64,000 nt of DNA from Rhizobium leguminosarum bv. trifolii WSM1325 (GTDB taxonomy: Bacteria > Pseudomonadota > Alphaproteobacteria > Rhizobiales > Rhizobiaceae): positions 2,914,001-2,978,000 of the forward strand of contig CP001622.1 in NCBI GenBank assembly GCA_000023185.1, read 5' to 3'. Position numbers and translations under genes: made by a program. Positions 34,630 through 44,766 of the stretch are shown here, piece after piece (position 1 is the stretch's first letter; each line of letters begins with the position of its first letter). A model generated the notes under the pieces. The model saw only the letters and a list, made by a program, of their open reading frames with translations. It had not been told where the DNA came from and did no database searches.

Positions 34630-35817
34630 TCAGATCACACCCAGTTCCCGCCCTGCCTCGGCAAAGGCCGCGATCGCCCGCTCCACATCCACTCGCGAAT
34701 GCGCCGCCGACATCTGCGTGCGGATGCGGGCCTGGCCTTTCGGCACGACGGGGAAGGAAAAGCCGATCACATAGATCCCCTTCTTCAGCATCAGGCTTGC
34801 CATATCCTGGGCGAGTTTGGCATCGCCAAGCATGACGGGGATGATCGGATGGCCTTCGCCGGCGAGCGTGAAGCCGAGCTTGGTCATTTCGCTGCGGAAG
34901 AGATCGGCATTGTCCGAAAGCCGCTTGCGCAGGGTATCGCCGTCTTCGATGAGGTCGAACACCTTGAGCGAGGCGGCGGCGATAACGGGCGCCAGCGTAT
35001 TCGAGAACAGATAGGGCCGCGAGCGCTGCCGCAGCCACTCCACAACCTCGGCCTTCGCCGAAGTATAACCGCCCGAGGCGCCGCCGAGCGCTTTGCCGAG
35101 CGTGCCGGTGATGATGTCGATCCGGCCCTCGACGCCGCAATATTCCGGCGACCCACGGCCGTTCTTGCCGACGAAGCCGACAGCATGGCTGTCATCGACC
35201 ATGACCATCGCGCCGTATTTCTCGGCAAGATCGCAGACGCCGCCGAGATTGGCGATGATCCCGTCCATCGAGAAGACACCGTCGGTGGCGACCAACTTGA
35301 AGCGGCTGCCTTCGGCCTTCTTCAGCTCTTCTTCGAGCGCTGCCATATCGTTGTTGGCGTAGCGGAAGCGCTTGGCCTTCGAAAGCCTGACGCCGTCGAT
35401 GATCGAGGCGTGGTTCAGCGCGTCGGAGATGATCGCGTCCTCTTCCGACAGCAGCGTCTCGAACAGGCCGCCATTGGCGTCGAAGCAGGATGAATAGAGG
35501 ATCGTGTCTTCCATGCCGAGGAAGGAGGAGATGCGCGTCTCGAGCTGCTTATGCTCTTCCTGCGTGCCGCAGATGAAACGCACCGAGGCCATGCCATAGC
35601 CGTATCGGTCGAGCGCCTGCTTGCCGGCCTCGGCCAGTTCCTCGTTGTCGGCAAGGCCGAGATAGTTGTTGGCGCAGAAATTCAGCACCCGCTCGCCGGT
35701 GGAAATCGCGATCTCGCCCGCCTGCTTGGAGCTGATGACGCGCTCGGATTTGTAGAGACCGGCATCCTTCAGCGCCGAAATCTCGTTGCTGAGATGGGAG
35801 AGAAATTGCGAGGTCAT
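34630..35817 (-). CDS. kbl: Glycine C-acetyltransferase (2-amino-3-ketobutyrate CoA ligase)
   Basis: A 395-residue PLP enzyme that turns 2-amino-3-ketobutyrate and CoA into glycine and acetyl-CoA. The alpha-oxoamine synthase marks are present: [19 protein letters not shown] and the PLP lysine in [14 protein letters not shown]. The length matches the family. It is upstream of tdh on the same strand; together they degrade threonine. The 5' side holds another dispersed palindrome. Confidence 0.96.
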   Translation of the reverse strand: MTSQFLSHLSNEISALKDAGLYKSERVISSKQAGEIAISTGERVLNFCANNYLGLADNEELAEAGKQALDRYGYGMASVRFICGTQEEHKQLETRISSFLGMEDTILYSSCFDANGGLFETLLSEEDAIISDALNHASIIDGVRLSKAKRFRYANNDMAALEEELKKAEGSRFKLVATDGVFSMDGIIANLGGVCDLAEKYGAMVMVDDSHAVGFVGKNGRGSPEYCGVEGRIDIITGTLGKALGGASGGYTSAKAEVVEWLRQRSRPYLFSNTLAPVIAAASLKVFDLIEDGDTLRKRLSDNADLFRSEMTKLGFTLAGEGHPIIPVMLGDAKLAQDMASLMLKKGIYVIGFSFPVVPKGQARIRTQMSAAHSRVDVERAIAAFAEAGRELGVI

Positions 35818-35843
35818 GGACGGCCTTTCCCAGAGATTTCCCT

Positions 35844-35945
35844 ACAGCGCCGCGCGTCTTATCAGACGCGCAAAGGACGCTGTTACACTTTTAATCTGCG
35901 CATCGTGCTTTCCAAAAATCGATTCCGATTTTCGGGCCGATGCGC
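35844..35945. repeat. Rhizobial palindromic elements upstream of kbl
   Basis: ACAGCG..CGCTGT (35844-35883) encloses a GCGCGTCT/AGACGCGC stem. Next to it lies a second palindrome at about 35901-35945 with GCATCG and CGATGC ends around AAAATCGATTCCGATTTT. Both types are common in rhizobial intergenic DNA. The first lies about 100 bp beyond the methyltransferase stop and could end its transcript. Confidence 0.7.
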
Positions 35946-35982
35946 TACCGCCGGGTTAGCATATTGCCGCCGGCTTGTCTTC

Positions 35983-36711
35983 TCAGCGCTGGACCGAGAT
36001 CAGCAGGAACATCGGCCGGTCCATCTCCTCCGCCCAGTCTGGATTGTCTTGGAGCTCATCTTCGTTCGGGCTCCACTCCTCGACATGGCGAATGGCAAAA
36101 CCGGCCGCGATCAAGGTGTTGAGCGTCGTGCCGAGCTTGCGATGCTGTTTGACGACACCCTTGGCGAGCCAGTCGGTGGTGCGCGGACCTTCGACGGAAT
36201 AGCGGTCGAGCGGCCAGATACGCCGCCCCTCGGCATCGGTTGCCCAGGCGGGATTGGTCGGCGCCATGAAGATCGGATGTTCGATGGTGAAGACGAATTG
36301 CGATCCCGGCAAAAGCGCGCGATAGACGGTCGCGGCGAGACCGGCGAAACCCTCGATATAATGCAGCGCCAGCGAGCTATAGGCGAAATCGAAGGAGGCT
36401 TGAGCAAGCCTGAGATGCTCGAGATCGGCGATCTCGTAGGTGATCGCTGCTTCAGTCATATCTGCCCTCGCTCTGGCGATCATCTTTTCCGAGATGTCGA
36501 GCGCCAGCACGCTTGCAGCACCCTGGCTCACGGCAAAACGCGAAAACCAGCCGAAGCCGCAGCCGAGATCGACAACACGCTTGCCGGAAAGATCGGGCAG
36601 CAAGGCGCGCACCGCCGGCCATTCGGATGCTCCGTCGAGCCCGTGAACGGATCGTCTCATGCCGCTATATCCGGCGAAGAATTCCGGTCGGTCGTAGATA
36701 TTCTGGGCCAT
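35983..36711 (-). CDS. SAM-dependent class I methyltransferase
   Basis: A 242-residue methyltransferase of the Methyltransf_11/25 type. The SAM-binding motif I is VVDLGCGFGWFSRFAV near residue 45, and motif II LALDISEKMIARARADM follows. The C-terminal part (DWLAKGVVKQHRKLGTTLNT) resembles small-molecule methyltransferases of the UbiE/SmtA group. GGAGG precedes ATG 36711. It lies downstream of the recQ-like gene. The substrate is unknown. Confidence 0.88.
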   Translation of the reverse strand: MAQNIYDRPEFFAGYSGMRRSVHGLDGASEWPAVRALLPDLSGKRVVDLGCGFGWFSRFAVSQGAASVLALDISEKMIARARADMTEAAITYEIADLEHLRLAQASFDFAYSSLALHYIEGFAGLAATVYRALLPGSQFVFTIEHPIFMAPTNPAWATDAEGRRIWPLDRYSVEGPRTTDWLAKGVVKQHRKLGTTLNTLIAAGFAIRHVEEWSPNEDELQDNPDWAEEMDRPMFLLISVQR

Positions 36712-36782
36712 CGGCGCTCCTCCTTTAGAGGCAAGCATCTACCATGCCCCCTCGCCCGATCTCAAGGATCAGACCAGTCCGC

Positions 36783-38651
36783 TCAGCCGTTGTCCTGCGC
36801 CAGGATGATCTCCAAAAAGGCATCGCCGTAGCGTTCGAGCTTCGCCTGCCCGACGCCTGATATGGCGAGCAATTCCTTGCGGCTGCGTGGCTTCTCCGTG
36901 GCAAAGGCGATCAGCGTCGTATCGGGAAAGACGACATAGGGCGGCACGCCGAGCGATTTCGCAATCGCCATGCGCTCGGCCCTGAGCGCCTCGAAGAGAC
37001 TGCCGTCGGCGCCCGATAATCCCGATTTGCGCTCGCTGCGCTCCGCCTTCTTCGTGCGCCGTTCCGAGGCCGGCCGGTCCTTGCGGAAGAACACCTGCCG
37101 CTCGTGCTTGAAGACGGAGCGCGCCTCCGGCTCGAGCTTCAGCGCCCCGAAGGCCTCGTGGTCGACGCGGATCAATCCCATGGCGAGCAACTGGCGGAAG
37201 ACCGACTGCCAGACGCGCGCTGGAATATCCTTGCCGGCGCCAAAGACCGGCATTTCGGCATGGCCGAAACGTTCGGTCTTTTCGTTGACGTTGCCGAGGA
37301 GGACATCGACGACATGGCCAGCGCCGAAACGCTCGCCGGTGCGGTAGACCGCCGCCAGCGCCTTGATCGCCGCCTCCGTGCCCTCCCAGGTCTCGACCGG
37401 CTTCAGGCAGGTGTCGCAATTGCCGCATTGTCCGGCATGCGCCTCGCCGAAATGGGCAAGGATTGCCTGGCGGCGGCAGGAGGCGGTCTCGCAGATCGCC
37501 AGCAATGCGTTGAGCTTGGCGCGCTCGACCCGCTTGATCTCGGCGGCGGCACTGCCCTCGTCGATCATCCGGCCGCGCTGGATGACGTCGGCCATGCCAT
37601 AGGCCATCCAGACCTCAGACGGCAGGCCGTCGCGTCCGGCGCGGCCTGTCTCCTGATAATAGGCTTCCACCGAACCCGGCAGGTCGAGATGGGCGACATA
37701 ACGCACGTTCGGTTTGTCGATGCCCATGCCGAAGGCGACGGTGGCGACCAGGCAAAGGTTCTCTTCTTTCAGGAAGGCATCCTGATTGGCGTCACGAACC
37801 GCCCTGTCCATGCCGGCATGATAGGCGCGCGCGCGGATGCCCTGCCCGTTCAGCCATTCGGCGGTATCCTCGACCTTGGCGCGCGACAGGCAATAGACGA
37901 TGCCACTGTCGCCCTTGTGGCCGGACAGGAACCGCAACAGCTGTTGGCGCGGCTGGTCACGCTCGACGATCTCGTAGGCAATATTCGGTCGGTCAAAGCT
38001 GGTGGTGAAGATCCGGGCTGTATCCAAACCCAGCCGCTCGATCATGTCGTCACGCGTATGCGGATCGGCCGTCGCCGTCAGCGCCACCCTGGGCACACCG
38101 GGATATTGCTCGCCGAGCCGGCCGAGTTCGCGATATTCCGGTCGGAAATCATGGCCCCATTGCGAGACGCAATGGGCCTCGTCGATGGCAAACAGCGCGA
38201 TCTTCTCGTTGGCGATCAGCTCGCGGAAACCATCGGTCAAAATGCGCTCGGGCGTCACGTAGAGAAGGTCGAGCTGGCCTGCCGAAAGCGCGCGGCGAAC
38301 CTCGACGAACTCCTCGCGCGACAGCGAGGAATTAAGTGCTGCGGCGCGGATGCCGAGCTGCTTCATCGCCTCCACCTGATCGCGCATCAGCGCAATCAGC
38401 GGCGAAACGACGATGCCGACGCCGTCGCGGCAGAGTGCCGGGATCTGGAAACACAGGGATTTGCCGGCGCCCGTGGGAAAGAGCACGACCGCATCGCCGC
38501 CGGAGACCATATGCTCGACCACCTGCTGCTGCTTGCCGCGGAAGGAGGAATAGCCGTAGACTTGCTTGAGGATATCGAGCGGCGAGCGGCCGGAAGAAAA
38601 CAGCGCGCCGGAAGCCGAAAAGCCCGGTTCGTTTCGTTCGGTCAGCGACAT
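36783..38651 (-). CDS. recQ: RecQ-like ATP-dependent DNA helicase
   Basis: A 622-residue superfamily 2 helicase that unwinds DNA 3' to 5' in recombination and repair. Walker A is [15 protein letters not shown] and the Walker B/DEAH box is [14 protein letters not shown]. The RQC zinc site ([18 protein letters not shown]) and a C-terminal HRDC domain ([20 protein letters not shown]) are present. Its ATG overlaps the stop of dnaG (ATGA), so translation is coupled to that of primase. Whether it is the main RecQ of the cell cannot be told here. Confidence 0.94.
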   Translation of the reverse strand: MSLTERNEPGFSASGALFSSGRSPLDILKQVYGYSSFRGKQQQVVEHMVSGGDAVVLFPTGAGKSLCFQIPALCRDGVGIVVSPLIALMRDQVEAMKQLGIRAAALNSSLSREEFVEVRRALSAGQLDLLYVTPERILTDGFRELIANEKIALFAIDEAHCVSQWGHDFRPEYRELGRLGEQYPGVPRVALTATADPHTRDDMIERLGLDTARIFTTSFDRPNIAYEIVERDQPRQQLLRFLSGHKGDSGIVYCLSRAKVEDTAEWLNGQGIRARAYHAGMDRAVRDANQDAFLKEENLCLVATVAFGMGIDKPNVRYVAHLDLPGSVEAYYQETGRAGRDGLPSEVWMAYGMADVIQRGRMIDEGSAAAEIKRVERAKLNALLAICETASCRRQAILAHFGEAHAGQCGNCDTCLKPVETWEGTEAAIKALAAVYRTGERFGAGHVVDVLLGNVNEKTERFGHAEMPVFGAGKDIPARVWQSVFRQLLAMGLIRVDHEAFGALKLEPEARSVFKHERQVFFRKDRPASERRTKKAERSERKSGLSGADGSLFEALRAERMAIAKSLGVPPYVVFPDTTLIAFATEKPRSRKELLAISGVGQAKLERYGDAFLEIILAQDNG

Positions 38652-40660
38652 CAGTGGTTCGCCGCTCCTTTGACGCGGCCGGAAAGCACGCCGAAGCCAT
38701 CGATGATGGCCTCCTGGTTCTCAAGGCGCACCCCTTCAAAATGCACTTCCTGCTGCGCGCGCATCAGTTGAACGATCGCCTCGCCGTCGCCGGCTTCGGT
38801 TGCCAGCGCGATCTCGCGCTCGAGCTCGATCTTCTGCCGGCGTAGCGCCTTCGCTCGCTTGTGGGAGGCCAGCGCCTGGCGGTATCCCTCACGCGCATCT
38901 TCCATCGCCGCCTCCTCGGTCGCGATCCACAGCCGGGCATTGCGCACCTGTTGGTCGAGGCTCTTGATGAGCGGGCCGAAGCCTTCGAATTCCAGTCTTT
39001 CGGTCAGATATTCGCGCGTCAGATGCGGGCCGGCGACGGCCGCGGCTGCTCCCAGCATCGCCGACCAGAGCCGCTGCAGCTCGCGGCTGTCATATTCAAT
39101 CGCGGCTATTTCGTCATAATCGTCGATCATCAGCGAAGGGTGATTGACGACGGTCAGCGCCAGCACGCATTCGCGCAGCGCCGTATTGTTCTGGTGGCCG
39201 CGCACGGGGCCTGAGCGGGCGAGCCTTTCTGAAATGACGCTGGGGCTTTTCGGCCCTGCCTTGCCCGCATTGTCGCGGCCCGTCCGGTAATTGCCATTGC
39301 CGTTGAAGCCGCCGCGGCGATCGCCATTGTTGCGGTTCTGGAACTGCGGCTGGAAGAAGGCGTTCAGCCGATCGCGAATATCCTGCTGGTAGTGGCGACG
39401 CACATTCTCGTCTGCGATGACGGCGACCAGTTGCTTCAGCCGCGCCTCGAGCTCGGCGCGCGCCTCCGGCGTGTCGAACTTGCCGGTGTTGACCTCCCGG
39501 CTCCACAGCATCTCGGAGAGCGGCTTTGCCTGGCTCATTACCTTGTCGAAAGGCGCGCGCCCGTCATCGCGCACGAGATCGTCGGGATCCTTGCCGTCGG
39601 GCAGAAGCGCGAAGCGAACAGAACGCCCGGGCTTCAGATGCGGCAGCGCCAGTTCGGCGGCGCGATTGGCCGCGCGGATGCCGGCGCCGTCGCCGTCGAA
39701 GCAGAGCATCGGCTGCGGCACCATCTTCCACAGCAACTCGAGCTGGTTTTCGGTGAGCGCCGTGCCGAGCGGCGCGACGGCATTCTCGATGCCCGCCTGA
39801 TGCAGCGCGATCACGTCCATATAGCCTTCGACGGCAATAATGGTGCCGGTCGCATTATCGTCCTGAGGGTCGCCGCGGCCCGGTCCCTGGATCGCGCGCC
39901 GCGCACGGGCGAAATTGTAAAGGACATTGCCCTTGTGGAAGAGCTCCGTCTCGTTGGAGTTCAGATATTTCGCCGGCGCGTCAGCCGACATGGCGCGGCC
40001 GCCGAAAGCGATCACCTTTTCCCGCGACGACAGGATCGGGAACATGATGCGGTCGCGGAAACGATCGTAGGAAACCGGCACGTTTTCATGGACAACCAGA
40101 CCGCAGGCCTCGATCTGATCCTTGGAGACACCCTTGCCGGCGAGGAATTCCTTGAGCGCATTGCGGCTGTCGGGTGCATAGCCGAGACGGAAGGTCTCGA
40201 TGGTGCGCCCCGTCAATCCGCGGTCGCGCAGATAGGCGCGCGCCCTCGCCCCATTCGACGTCTGCAGCTGATCCTGGAAAAATTGCGTCGCCATTTCCAT
40301 GACGTCGATCAGCGAGCCGCGCTCTTTCTCGCGCTTCTCCATCACAGGATCGGCCAGTGGCATCGGCACGCCGGCCATATCGGCGATCTGCTGCACCGCC
40401 TCGGGGAAACTCAGGCCCTCCAGCTCGGTGAGAAAGCGGAAATGGTCGCCGGTGACGCCGCAGCCGAAGCAGTGATAGCGGCCCTTTCGGTCCTCGCAAT
40501 GGAAGCTCGGCGATTTCTCGCCGTGGAACGGGCAGCAGGCCCAGTAATCGCCGCGCGACACGTTTGTCTTGCGCTTGTCCCAGCTGACGCGACGCGCAAT
40601 CACGTTCGAAATCGGAACGCGGTCGCGAATATCATCGAGAAAGGTGTTGGAAAAGCGCAT
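38651..40660 (-). CDS. dnaG: DNA primase
   Basis: A 669-residue primase that makes RNA primers for DNA replication. The N-terminal zinc finger is [20 protein letters not shown] with HCFGCG, followed by the TOPRIM core ([35 protein letters not shown]) and a Glu/Arg-rich C-terminal domain that binds the DnaB helicase. It starts divergently from a gap carrying a possible RNA gene and is followed by recQ with a four-base overlap. Confidence 0.97.
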   Translation of the reverse strand: MRFSNTFLDDIRDRVPISNVIARRVSWDKRKTNVSRGDYWACCPFHGEKSPSFHCEDRKGRYHCFGCGVTGDHFRFLTELEGLSFPEAVQQIADMAGVPMPLADPVMEKREKERGSLIDVMEMATQFFQDQLQTSNGARARAYLRDRGLTGRTIETFRLGYAPDSRNALKEFLAGKGVSKDQIEACGLVVHENVPVSYDRFRDRIMFPILSSREKVIAFGGRAMSADAPAKYLNSNETELFHKGNVLYNFARARRAIQGPGRGDPQDDNATGTIIAVEGYMDVIALHQAGIENAVAPLGTALTENQLELLWKMVPQPMLCFDGDGAGIRAANRAAELALPHLKPGRSVRFALLPDGKDPDDLVRDDGRAPFDKVMSQAKPLSEMLWSREVNTGKFDTPEARAELEARLKQLVAVIADENVRRHYQQDIRDRLNAFFQPQFQNRNNGDRRGGFNGNGNYRTGRDNAGKAGPKSPSVISERLARSGPVRGHQNNTALRECVLALTVVNHPSLMIDDYDEIAAIEYDSRELQRLWSAMLGAAAAVAGPHLTREYLTERLEFEGFGPLIKSLDQQVRNARLWIATEEAAMEDAREGYRQALASHKRAKALRRQKIELEREIALATEAGDGEAIVQLMRAQQEVHFEGVRLENQEAIIDGFGVLSGRVKGAANH

Positions 40661-41291
40661 TTATACCTCTTGATCAGCCTTCATATAAGCTGCTTTGCCG
40701 CTCCACGCCATGAAACTTGTCATGAAAACCCGCTATTCACAGGCTATGCGGCCATCATTGCCGCCTCCGGTTATCCAATCAACAACGCGTTATCGCCCCC
40801 TGCGACAGGGTGCGACATTATTGTCCCTTCGGAGCCGGAATTCTGCCGTCAGAAAAGCTTGAGCAGGAGCGGCGACCTCTAACAGAGTTGAGAGAAAGTC
40901 TTTTGGAAACAAAAGATTATCCCCTCAGATGATTGCTTCTCATCATCCCTAGCGCCACCTCCCGAGGGTCCGCTTCGACGCCTCCCAAACCGCCGATTCC
41001 GGCAATTATTATTTTTTTGTAATTTGAATAAGCCGCCGCGCCGCAATAGGTTCGATCTCAACAAAGCGATCCCCGAGCGAAGCACCATCCCTACCCCCGG
41101 CGCCGCTTCGCAAGGGTGCCTTTGCAAATACCCTCCGGCTTGGGCTTCGGCCCTGCGTGCCGGTGGACGCAAAGAGCAAGAAGGCAGGAGCGCCCCCAGC
41201 TCCTGCCTTCTTAAATTTTTGGCTCTCCTGCGACAACTCTCCCTTTAAAATTAACCGCTTATCGATAAAATCGTTGACAGGCGGCGCTTGC
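40661..41291. other. Long gap between dnaG and the next plus-strand gene
   Basis: 631 bp without a convincing protein gene. It is mixed: GC-rich blocks and an A/T-run near 41005-41030 (TTATTATTTTTTTG). It ends in a strong plus-strand terminator at 41178-41220, so a short RNA may be transcribed from it. The dnaG promoter should lie at its left end. Confidence 0.6.
41178..41220 (+). terminator. Strong intrinsic terminator, possible sRNA end or attenuator
   Basis: AAGAAGGCAGGAGC (41178-41191) pairs perfectly with GCTCCTGCCTTCTT (41199-41212) over 14 bp around a seven-base loop, followed by AAATTTTT. No gene ends just upstream on this strand, so it either ends a small RNA or controls the gene starting at 41292. 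Confidence 0.75.
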
Positions 41292-42221
41292 ATGAAAGAT
41301 GTATGCGCCGAACTCCCTGGACCTCTCCAAATGGCTTTTACCGCGGATAATCTTGCAGCAGACGATCGCTTTCTCGCTGCCATCCTCCATTGCGCCGATC
41401 AGATGCTCGCCATCTATCGCGAGAGCCCGCGCATCGCTTCGATCTTCGCCGCGCAGCAGCGCTGGCTGATGGCCCATGCCGGCTTTGCGCTTCACTACGG
41501 TTATTCCGACGACGGGAAGAGCGGCGGCCTCTATTCCGGCCGCTTCATCGATTTTGCGGTCAGGAACAACATCGCCAGCCGCAACACGGCCGCGGCCTTC
41601 ATGCAGGAAATGCTGGCCTATCGCTTCCTGCGACCGGTTCCCGGCCCCGATAAGCGCACACGCTACCTCGAGCCCACCGAAATCGCCGAGCAGCATTTCA
41701 CCCGATGGCTCGTAGCCCATATGATGATCCTCGACAGCCTCGACGGCGGTGAGCGCGCCGATAAGATCACCGCCAACCCCTCGGCGATGATGGCAGCGAT
41801 CCAGCCACCGATTGCGAGGGCGATCATAGGAAGTGAAGCGGTGCGTAATCCGGGCGCCACCTTCAACCTCTTCAACTGGGCAAATTCCGGCGGGCTGGTG
41901 ATGGACTACCTGATCTCGCGCCTTCCCGAATTTCCAAGGACGGCGGACCGCGTCGTGCTTGGCCCTCTGTCGCTCAGGGAAATCCGCGAACAGTTCATGA
42001 TCTCCAACACCCATCTGAAGCGGCTTCTGATGCAGGCAGCGACCATGGAGAGTATCGGCTGGACCGAACCCTCCCGCAAGGGCGACTTCTGGCTGTCGGC
42101 CCATTTCATCCGCGAATATTGGAATTATCAGGCGGCGAAATTCGCCATCATCGATGCCGCCGCCGAAGCGGTGCTCGGGCCTGCGGTCCGTGACGAACCG
42201 CAGGCAAGACGGGTTATCTGA
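41292..42221 (+). CDS. Hypothetical protein with winged-helix-like C-terminus
   Basis: Not assigned to a named family. A 309-residue soluble protein. The stretch LSLREIREQFMISNTHLKRL looks like a helix-turn-helix of a replication- or MarR-like type, near residues 230-250. The N-terminal half is helical (DRFLAAILHCADQMLAIYRE). Starts at ATG 41292 or at the ATG 41331 are both possible; neither has a clear ribosome-binding site. It may be a regulator, but no target is visible. The terminator 72 bp upstream may act as a leader element. Confidence 0.65.
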   Translation: MKDVCAELPGPLQMAFTADNLAADDRFLAAILHCADQMLAIYRESPRIASIFAAQQRWLMAHAGFALHYGYSDDGKSGGLYSGRFIDFAVRNNIASRNTAAAFMQEMLAYRFLRPVPGPDKRTRYLEPTEIAEQHFTRWLVAHMMILDSLDGGERADKITANPSAMMAAIQPPIARAIIGSEAVRNPGATFNLFNWANSGGLVMDYLISRLPEFPRTADRVVLGPLSLREIREQFMISNTHLKRLLMQAATMESIGWTEPSRKGDFWLSAHFIREYWNYQAAKFAIIDAAAEAVLGPAVRDEPQARRVI

Positions 42222-42224
42222 GGC

Positions 42225-42680
42225 TTATCCGTTCAACAGTTCCTTGACGGTCGCCGATGCCTTGGCGAAATCCATCTGGCCGGCATAACGCTCCTTCAGC
42301 GCCGCCATTACCTTGCCCATGTCCTTGGCGCCCGCGGCACCGGTCTCGGCGATGATCGCCGAGACATTGGCGCGCACTTCGCCGTCCGAAAGCTGCTTCG
42401 GCATGAAATCCTGGATGACGATGATTTCGGCGCGCTCCTTGGCGGCAAGCTCCGGCCGGGAATTCTCCTCGTAGATCTTTGCCGATTCGTCACGCTGCTT
42501 CACCATTTTGGCGAGAATCTGCAGGATCTCGTCGTCGCTCGCCTGCTCCTTACCGGTGCCGCGGTTGGCGATATCGCGGTCCTTGACCGCGGCCTGAATC
42601 AGCCGGACGGTGGAAAGCCGCTCCGCATTCTTGGCCTTCATCGCCTCTTTCAGCTGGGTGGCGAGTTGATCGCGCAGCAT
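42225..42680 (-). CDS. YqeY/GatB-like protein
   Basis: A 151-residue protein of the YqeY family: LKEAMKAKNAERLSTVRLIQ, KQRDESAKIYEENSRPELAA and DMGKVMAALKERYAGQMDFA are its marks. The domain is like the tail of GatB, which contacts tRNA in the amidotransferase, but stand-alone YqeY has no clear function. AGGAG lies eight bases before ATG 42680. It is divergent from carA, as in many alphaproteobacteria. Confidence 0.92.
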   Translation of the reverse strand: MLRDQLATQLKEAMKAKNAERLSTVRLIQAAVKDRDIANRGTGKEQASDDEILQILAKMVKQRDESAKIYEENSRPELAAKERAEIIVIQDFMPKQLSDGEVRANVSAIIAETGAAGAKDMGKVMAALKERYAGQMDFAKASATVKELLNG

Positions 42681-42949
42681 GGTCTTCACTCCTGTTTTGA
42701 TGCCGCTTCATAAACCACGCTGATGCGGCGGATCAAATAAATTGCGCGGTCAGCGCGATAAAGCGCAGGAAAACGGCCGCGATCTCGGCTACAAAGATTG
42801 ACGCTAAGCGATTGCGTGGCTATTTACCGCCACCTGCACCAAAATTCGTGATCAGGCCTGAAGCGCGCGGCATTGCCGTGTCCACACGCCTGCGAAATCA
42901 AATGGCGACGAGCGCGACAACGCGCCCACCTGCCGGAAACGGGATGAAG

Positions 42950-44155
42950 ATGACCGCGACAGCACCCTGGACAATCGAAAAGCCGACCGCCCTGCTCGTT
43001 CTTGCCGACGGCACGGTCATCGAAGGCAAGGGCATCGGCGCCACCGGCAAGGTGCCGGCCGAGGTGGTCTTCAACACGGCGCTTACCGGCTATGAGGAGA
43101 TCCTGACGGACCCCTCCTATCTCGGCCAGATCGTCACCTTCACCTTCCCGCATATCGGCAATATCGGCACCAATGATGAAGACATCGAGGACCTGACGCC
43201 TGCCGCCCGCCACGGCGCCGTCGGCGTCATCTTCAAGGCCGACATCACTGAGCCCTCGAACTACCGCGCCGCCAAGCACCTCGACCAATGGCTGAAGGCC
43301 CGCGGCGTCATCGGTCTCTGCGGCATCGACACGCGCGCGCTGACCGCCTGGATCCGTGAGAACGGCGCTCCGAACGCGGTCATCGCCCACGATCCGAACG
43401 GTGTCTTCGACATCGAGACGCTGAAGGCCGAGGCTAAAGCCTGGAGCGGCCTTGAAGGTCTCGACCTCGCCAAGATCGCCTCGTCGGGCCAGTCCTCGCA
43501 ATGGACCGAAACGCCGTGGGTGTGGAATGAAGGTTACGGTGAACTCAAGGCGACAGACGCGAAATACCACGTCGTCTGCCTCGATTACGGCGTCAAGCGC
43601 AACATCCTGCGCCTGTTTGCCGGCCTCGACTGCAAAGTGACTGTCGTGCCGGCCGCAACGAGCGCCGAAGACGTGCTCGCCATGCAGCCGGACGGCATCT
43701 TCCTGTCGAACGGCCCGGGCGATCCGGCGGCAACCGGCGACTATGCCGTGCCTGTGATCAAGACACTGATCAAGACCGATATCCCGGTCTTCGGCATCTG
43801 CCTCGGCCACCAGATGCTGGGCCTGGCACTCGGCGCGAAGACCGAGAAGATGCATCAGGGCCATCACGGCGCCAACCACCCCGTCAAGGACCATACGACC
43901 GGCAAGGTCGAGATCGTCTCGATGAACCACGGCTTCGCGGTCGACTCGAAGTCGCTGCCGGATGGCGTTGAAGAGACTCATATTTCGCTTTTCGACGGCA
44001 CCAATTGCGGCCTGCGCGTCCTCGGCAAGCAGGTCTTCTCCGTCCAGCACCATCCGGAAGCCTCTCCCGGTCCGCAGGACAGCCACTACCTCTTCCGCCG
44101 CTTCATCAACATGGTGCGCGAGAAGAAGGGCGAACCGGCGCTCGCCGAACGCTGA
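42950..44155 (+). CDS. carA: Carbamoyl-phosphate synthase small subunit
   Basis: A 401-residue glutaminase subunit that frees ammonia from glutamine for CarB, feeding arginine and pyrimidine synthesis. The N-terminal CPSase_sm domain (LTGYEEILTDPSYLGQIVTF) is followed by a class I amidotransferase with the nucleophile in GICLGHQMLG and the His/Glu pair in VQHHPEASPGP. I chose MTATAP (ATG 42950); ATG 42944 is two codons earlier. carB lies 7.5 kb away, not next to it. A terminator follows. Confidence 0.96.
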   Translation: MTATAPWTIEKPTALLVLADGTVIEGKGIGATGKVPAEVVFNTALTGYEEILTDPSYLGQIVTFTFPHIGNIGTNDEDIEDLTPAARHGAVGVIFKADITEPSNYRAAKHLDQWLKARGVIGLCGIDTRALTAWIRENGAPNAVIAHDPNGVFDIETLKAEAKAWSGLEGLDLAKIASSGQSSQWTETPWVWNEGYGELKATDAKYHVVCLDYGVKRNILRLFAGLDCKVTVVPAATSAEDVLAMQPDGIFLSNGPGDPAATGDYAVPVIKTLIKTDIPVFGICLGHQMLGLALGAKTEKMHQGHHGANHPVKDHTTGKVEIVSMNHGFAVDSKSLPDGVEETHISLFDGTNCGLRVLGKQVFSVQHHPEASPGPQDSHYLFRRFINMVREKKGEPALAER

Positions 44156-44209
44156 TTTCTAGCGATTTCCGACCGCCAAGGTTGGCCTTTGACTTGTTGA
44201 CAAACCTCA

Positions 44210-44298
44210 CTCTTCGTCATCCTCGGCCCTGTGCCGAGGATCTGCCACATATCGACCGAAGGCAGATGCTCGGGACAAGCCCGAGCATGACGAAAGAG
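44210..44298. repeat. Alphaproteobacterial palindromic repeat after carA
   Basis: The outer arms CTCTTCGTCATCCTCGG and CCGAGCATGACGAAAGAG are near-inverted copies. Inside are two smaller hairpins (CCTCGGCCCTGTGCCGAGG and GCTCGGGACAAGCCCGAGC). The whole would fold as one branched stem, a common intergenic type. Confidence 0.75.
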
Positions 44299-44323
44299 GA
44301 GTTGGCCGCTTTGTCAGTAGCCC

Positions 44324-44350
44324 AAAGGTTCGCCCAGGCGGGCCTTTTTC
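44324..44350 (+). terminator. Terminator after carA
   Basis: AAAGG-TTCGCC-CA-GGCGGG-CCTTTTT, a stem with a T-run, lies 170 bp after the carA stop. Confidence 0.75.
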
Positions 44351-44428
44351 TTTATCCGCCTATTGACCTCAGCTTAACTTGAGGAATTACAGATCTGCCT
44401 GCAGACATCTGATGCAGGAGAAAACTGG

Positions 44429-44749
44429 ATGAGCGGAGCTTTCTTTCGTGTAGACAAGTTCATCGTGCCGGCGGCGGCACGCGAGGAATTTCTCGTCAAA
44501 GTGATGATGACCCACAAGGTGTTGGAGGCGCAGGACGGTTTCATTGATCACAGGGTGCTGGAGCAGGTCGCCGGTCCGGGCGAATTCAATTTCGTCACGA
44601 TTGCCGAATGGGAAAATACCGAAGTCGTCGAGCGCGCGCGGGCCGCCGTCGCTGCGGCCCACAGGGCCGCCAATTTCGATCCGCAGGAAATGTTTGCGCG
44701 TCTCGGCATTCACGCCGATATCGCCGGCTACAAGCCTGTCGCGGCCTAA
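44429..44749 (+). CDS. Antibiotic biosynthesis monooxygenase (ABM) family protein
   Basis: A 106-residue protein of the ABM dimeric alpha/beta barrel type: FFRVDKFIVPAAAREEFLVK, then EAQDGFIDHRVLEQ and FNFVTIAEWENTEVV. Family members oxidise quinol-like molecules or degrade haem, but many are uncharacterised. GCAGGAG precedes ATG 44429. It lies convergent with the MATE gene. Substrate unknown. Confidence 0.8.
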   Translation: MSGAFFRVDKFIVPAAAREEFLVKVMMTHKVLEAQDGFIDHRVLEQVAGPGEFNFVTIAEWENTEVVERARAAVAAAHRAANFDPQEMFARLGIHADIAGYKPVAA

Positions 44750-44766
44750 AGGCGGAGGCGGCCGGC

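Noticed and set aside
40879..41172. 97-residue minus-strand frame upstream of dnaG
   Set aside because: Arg/Gly-rich translation of GC-rich intergenic DNA with an AT-run in it; no start signal.
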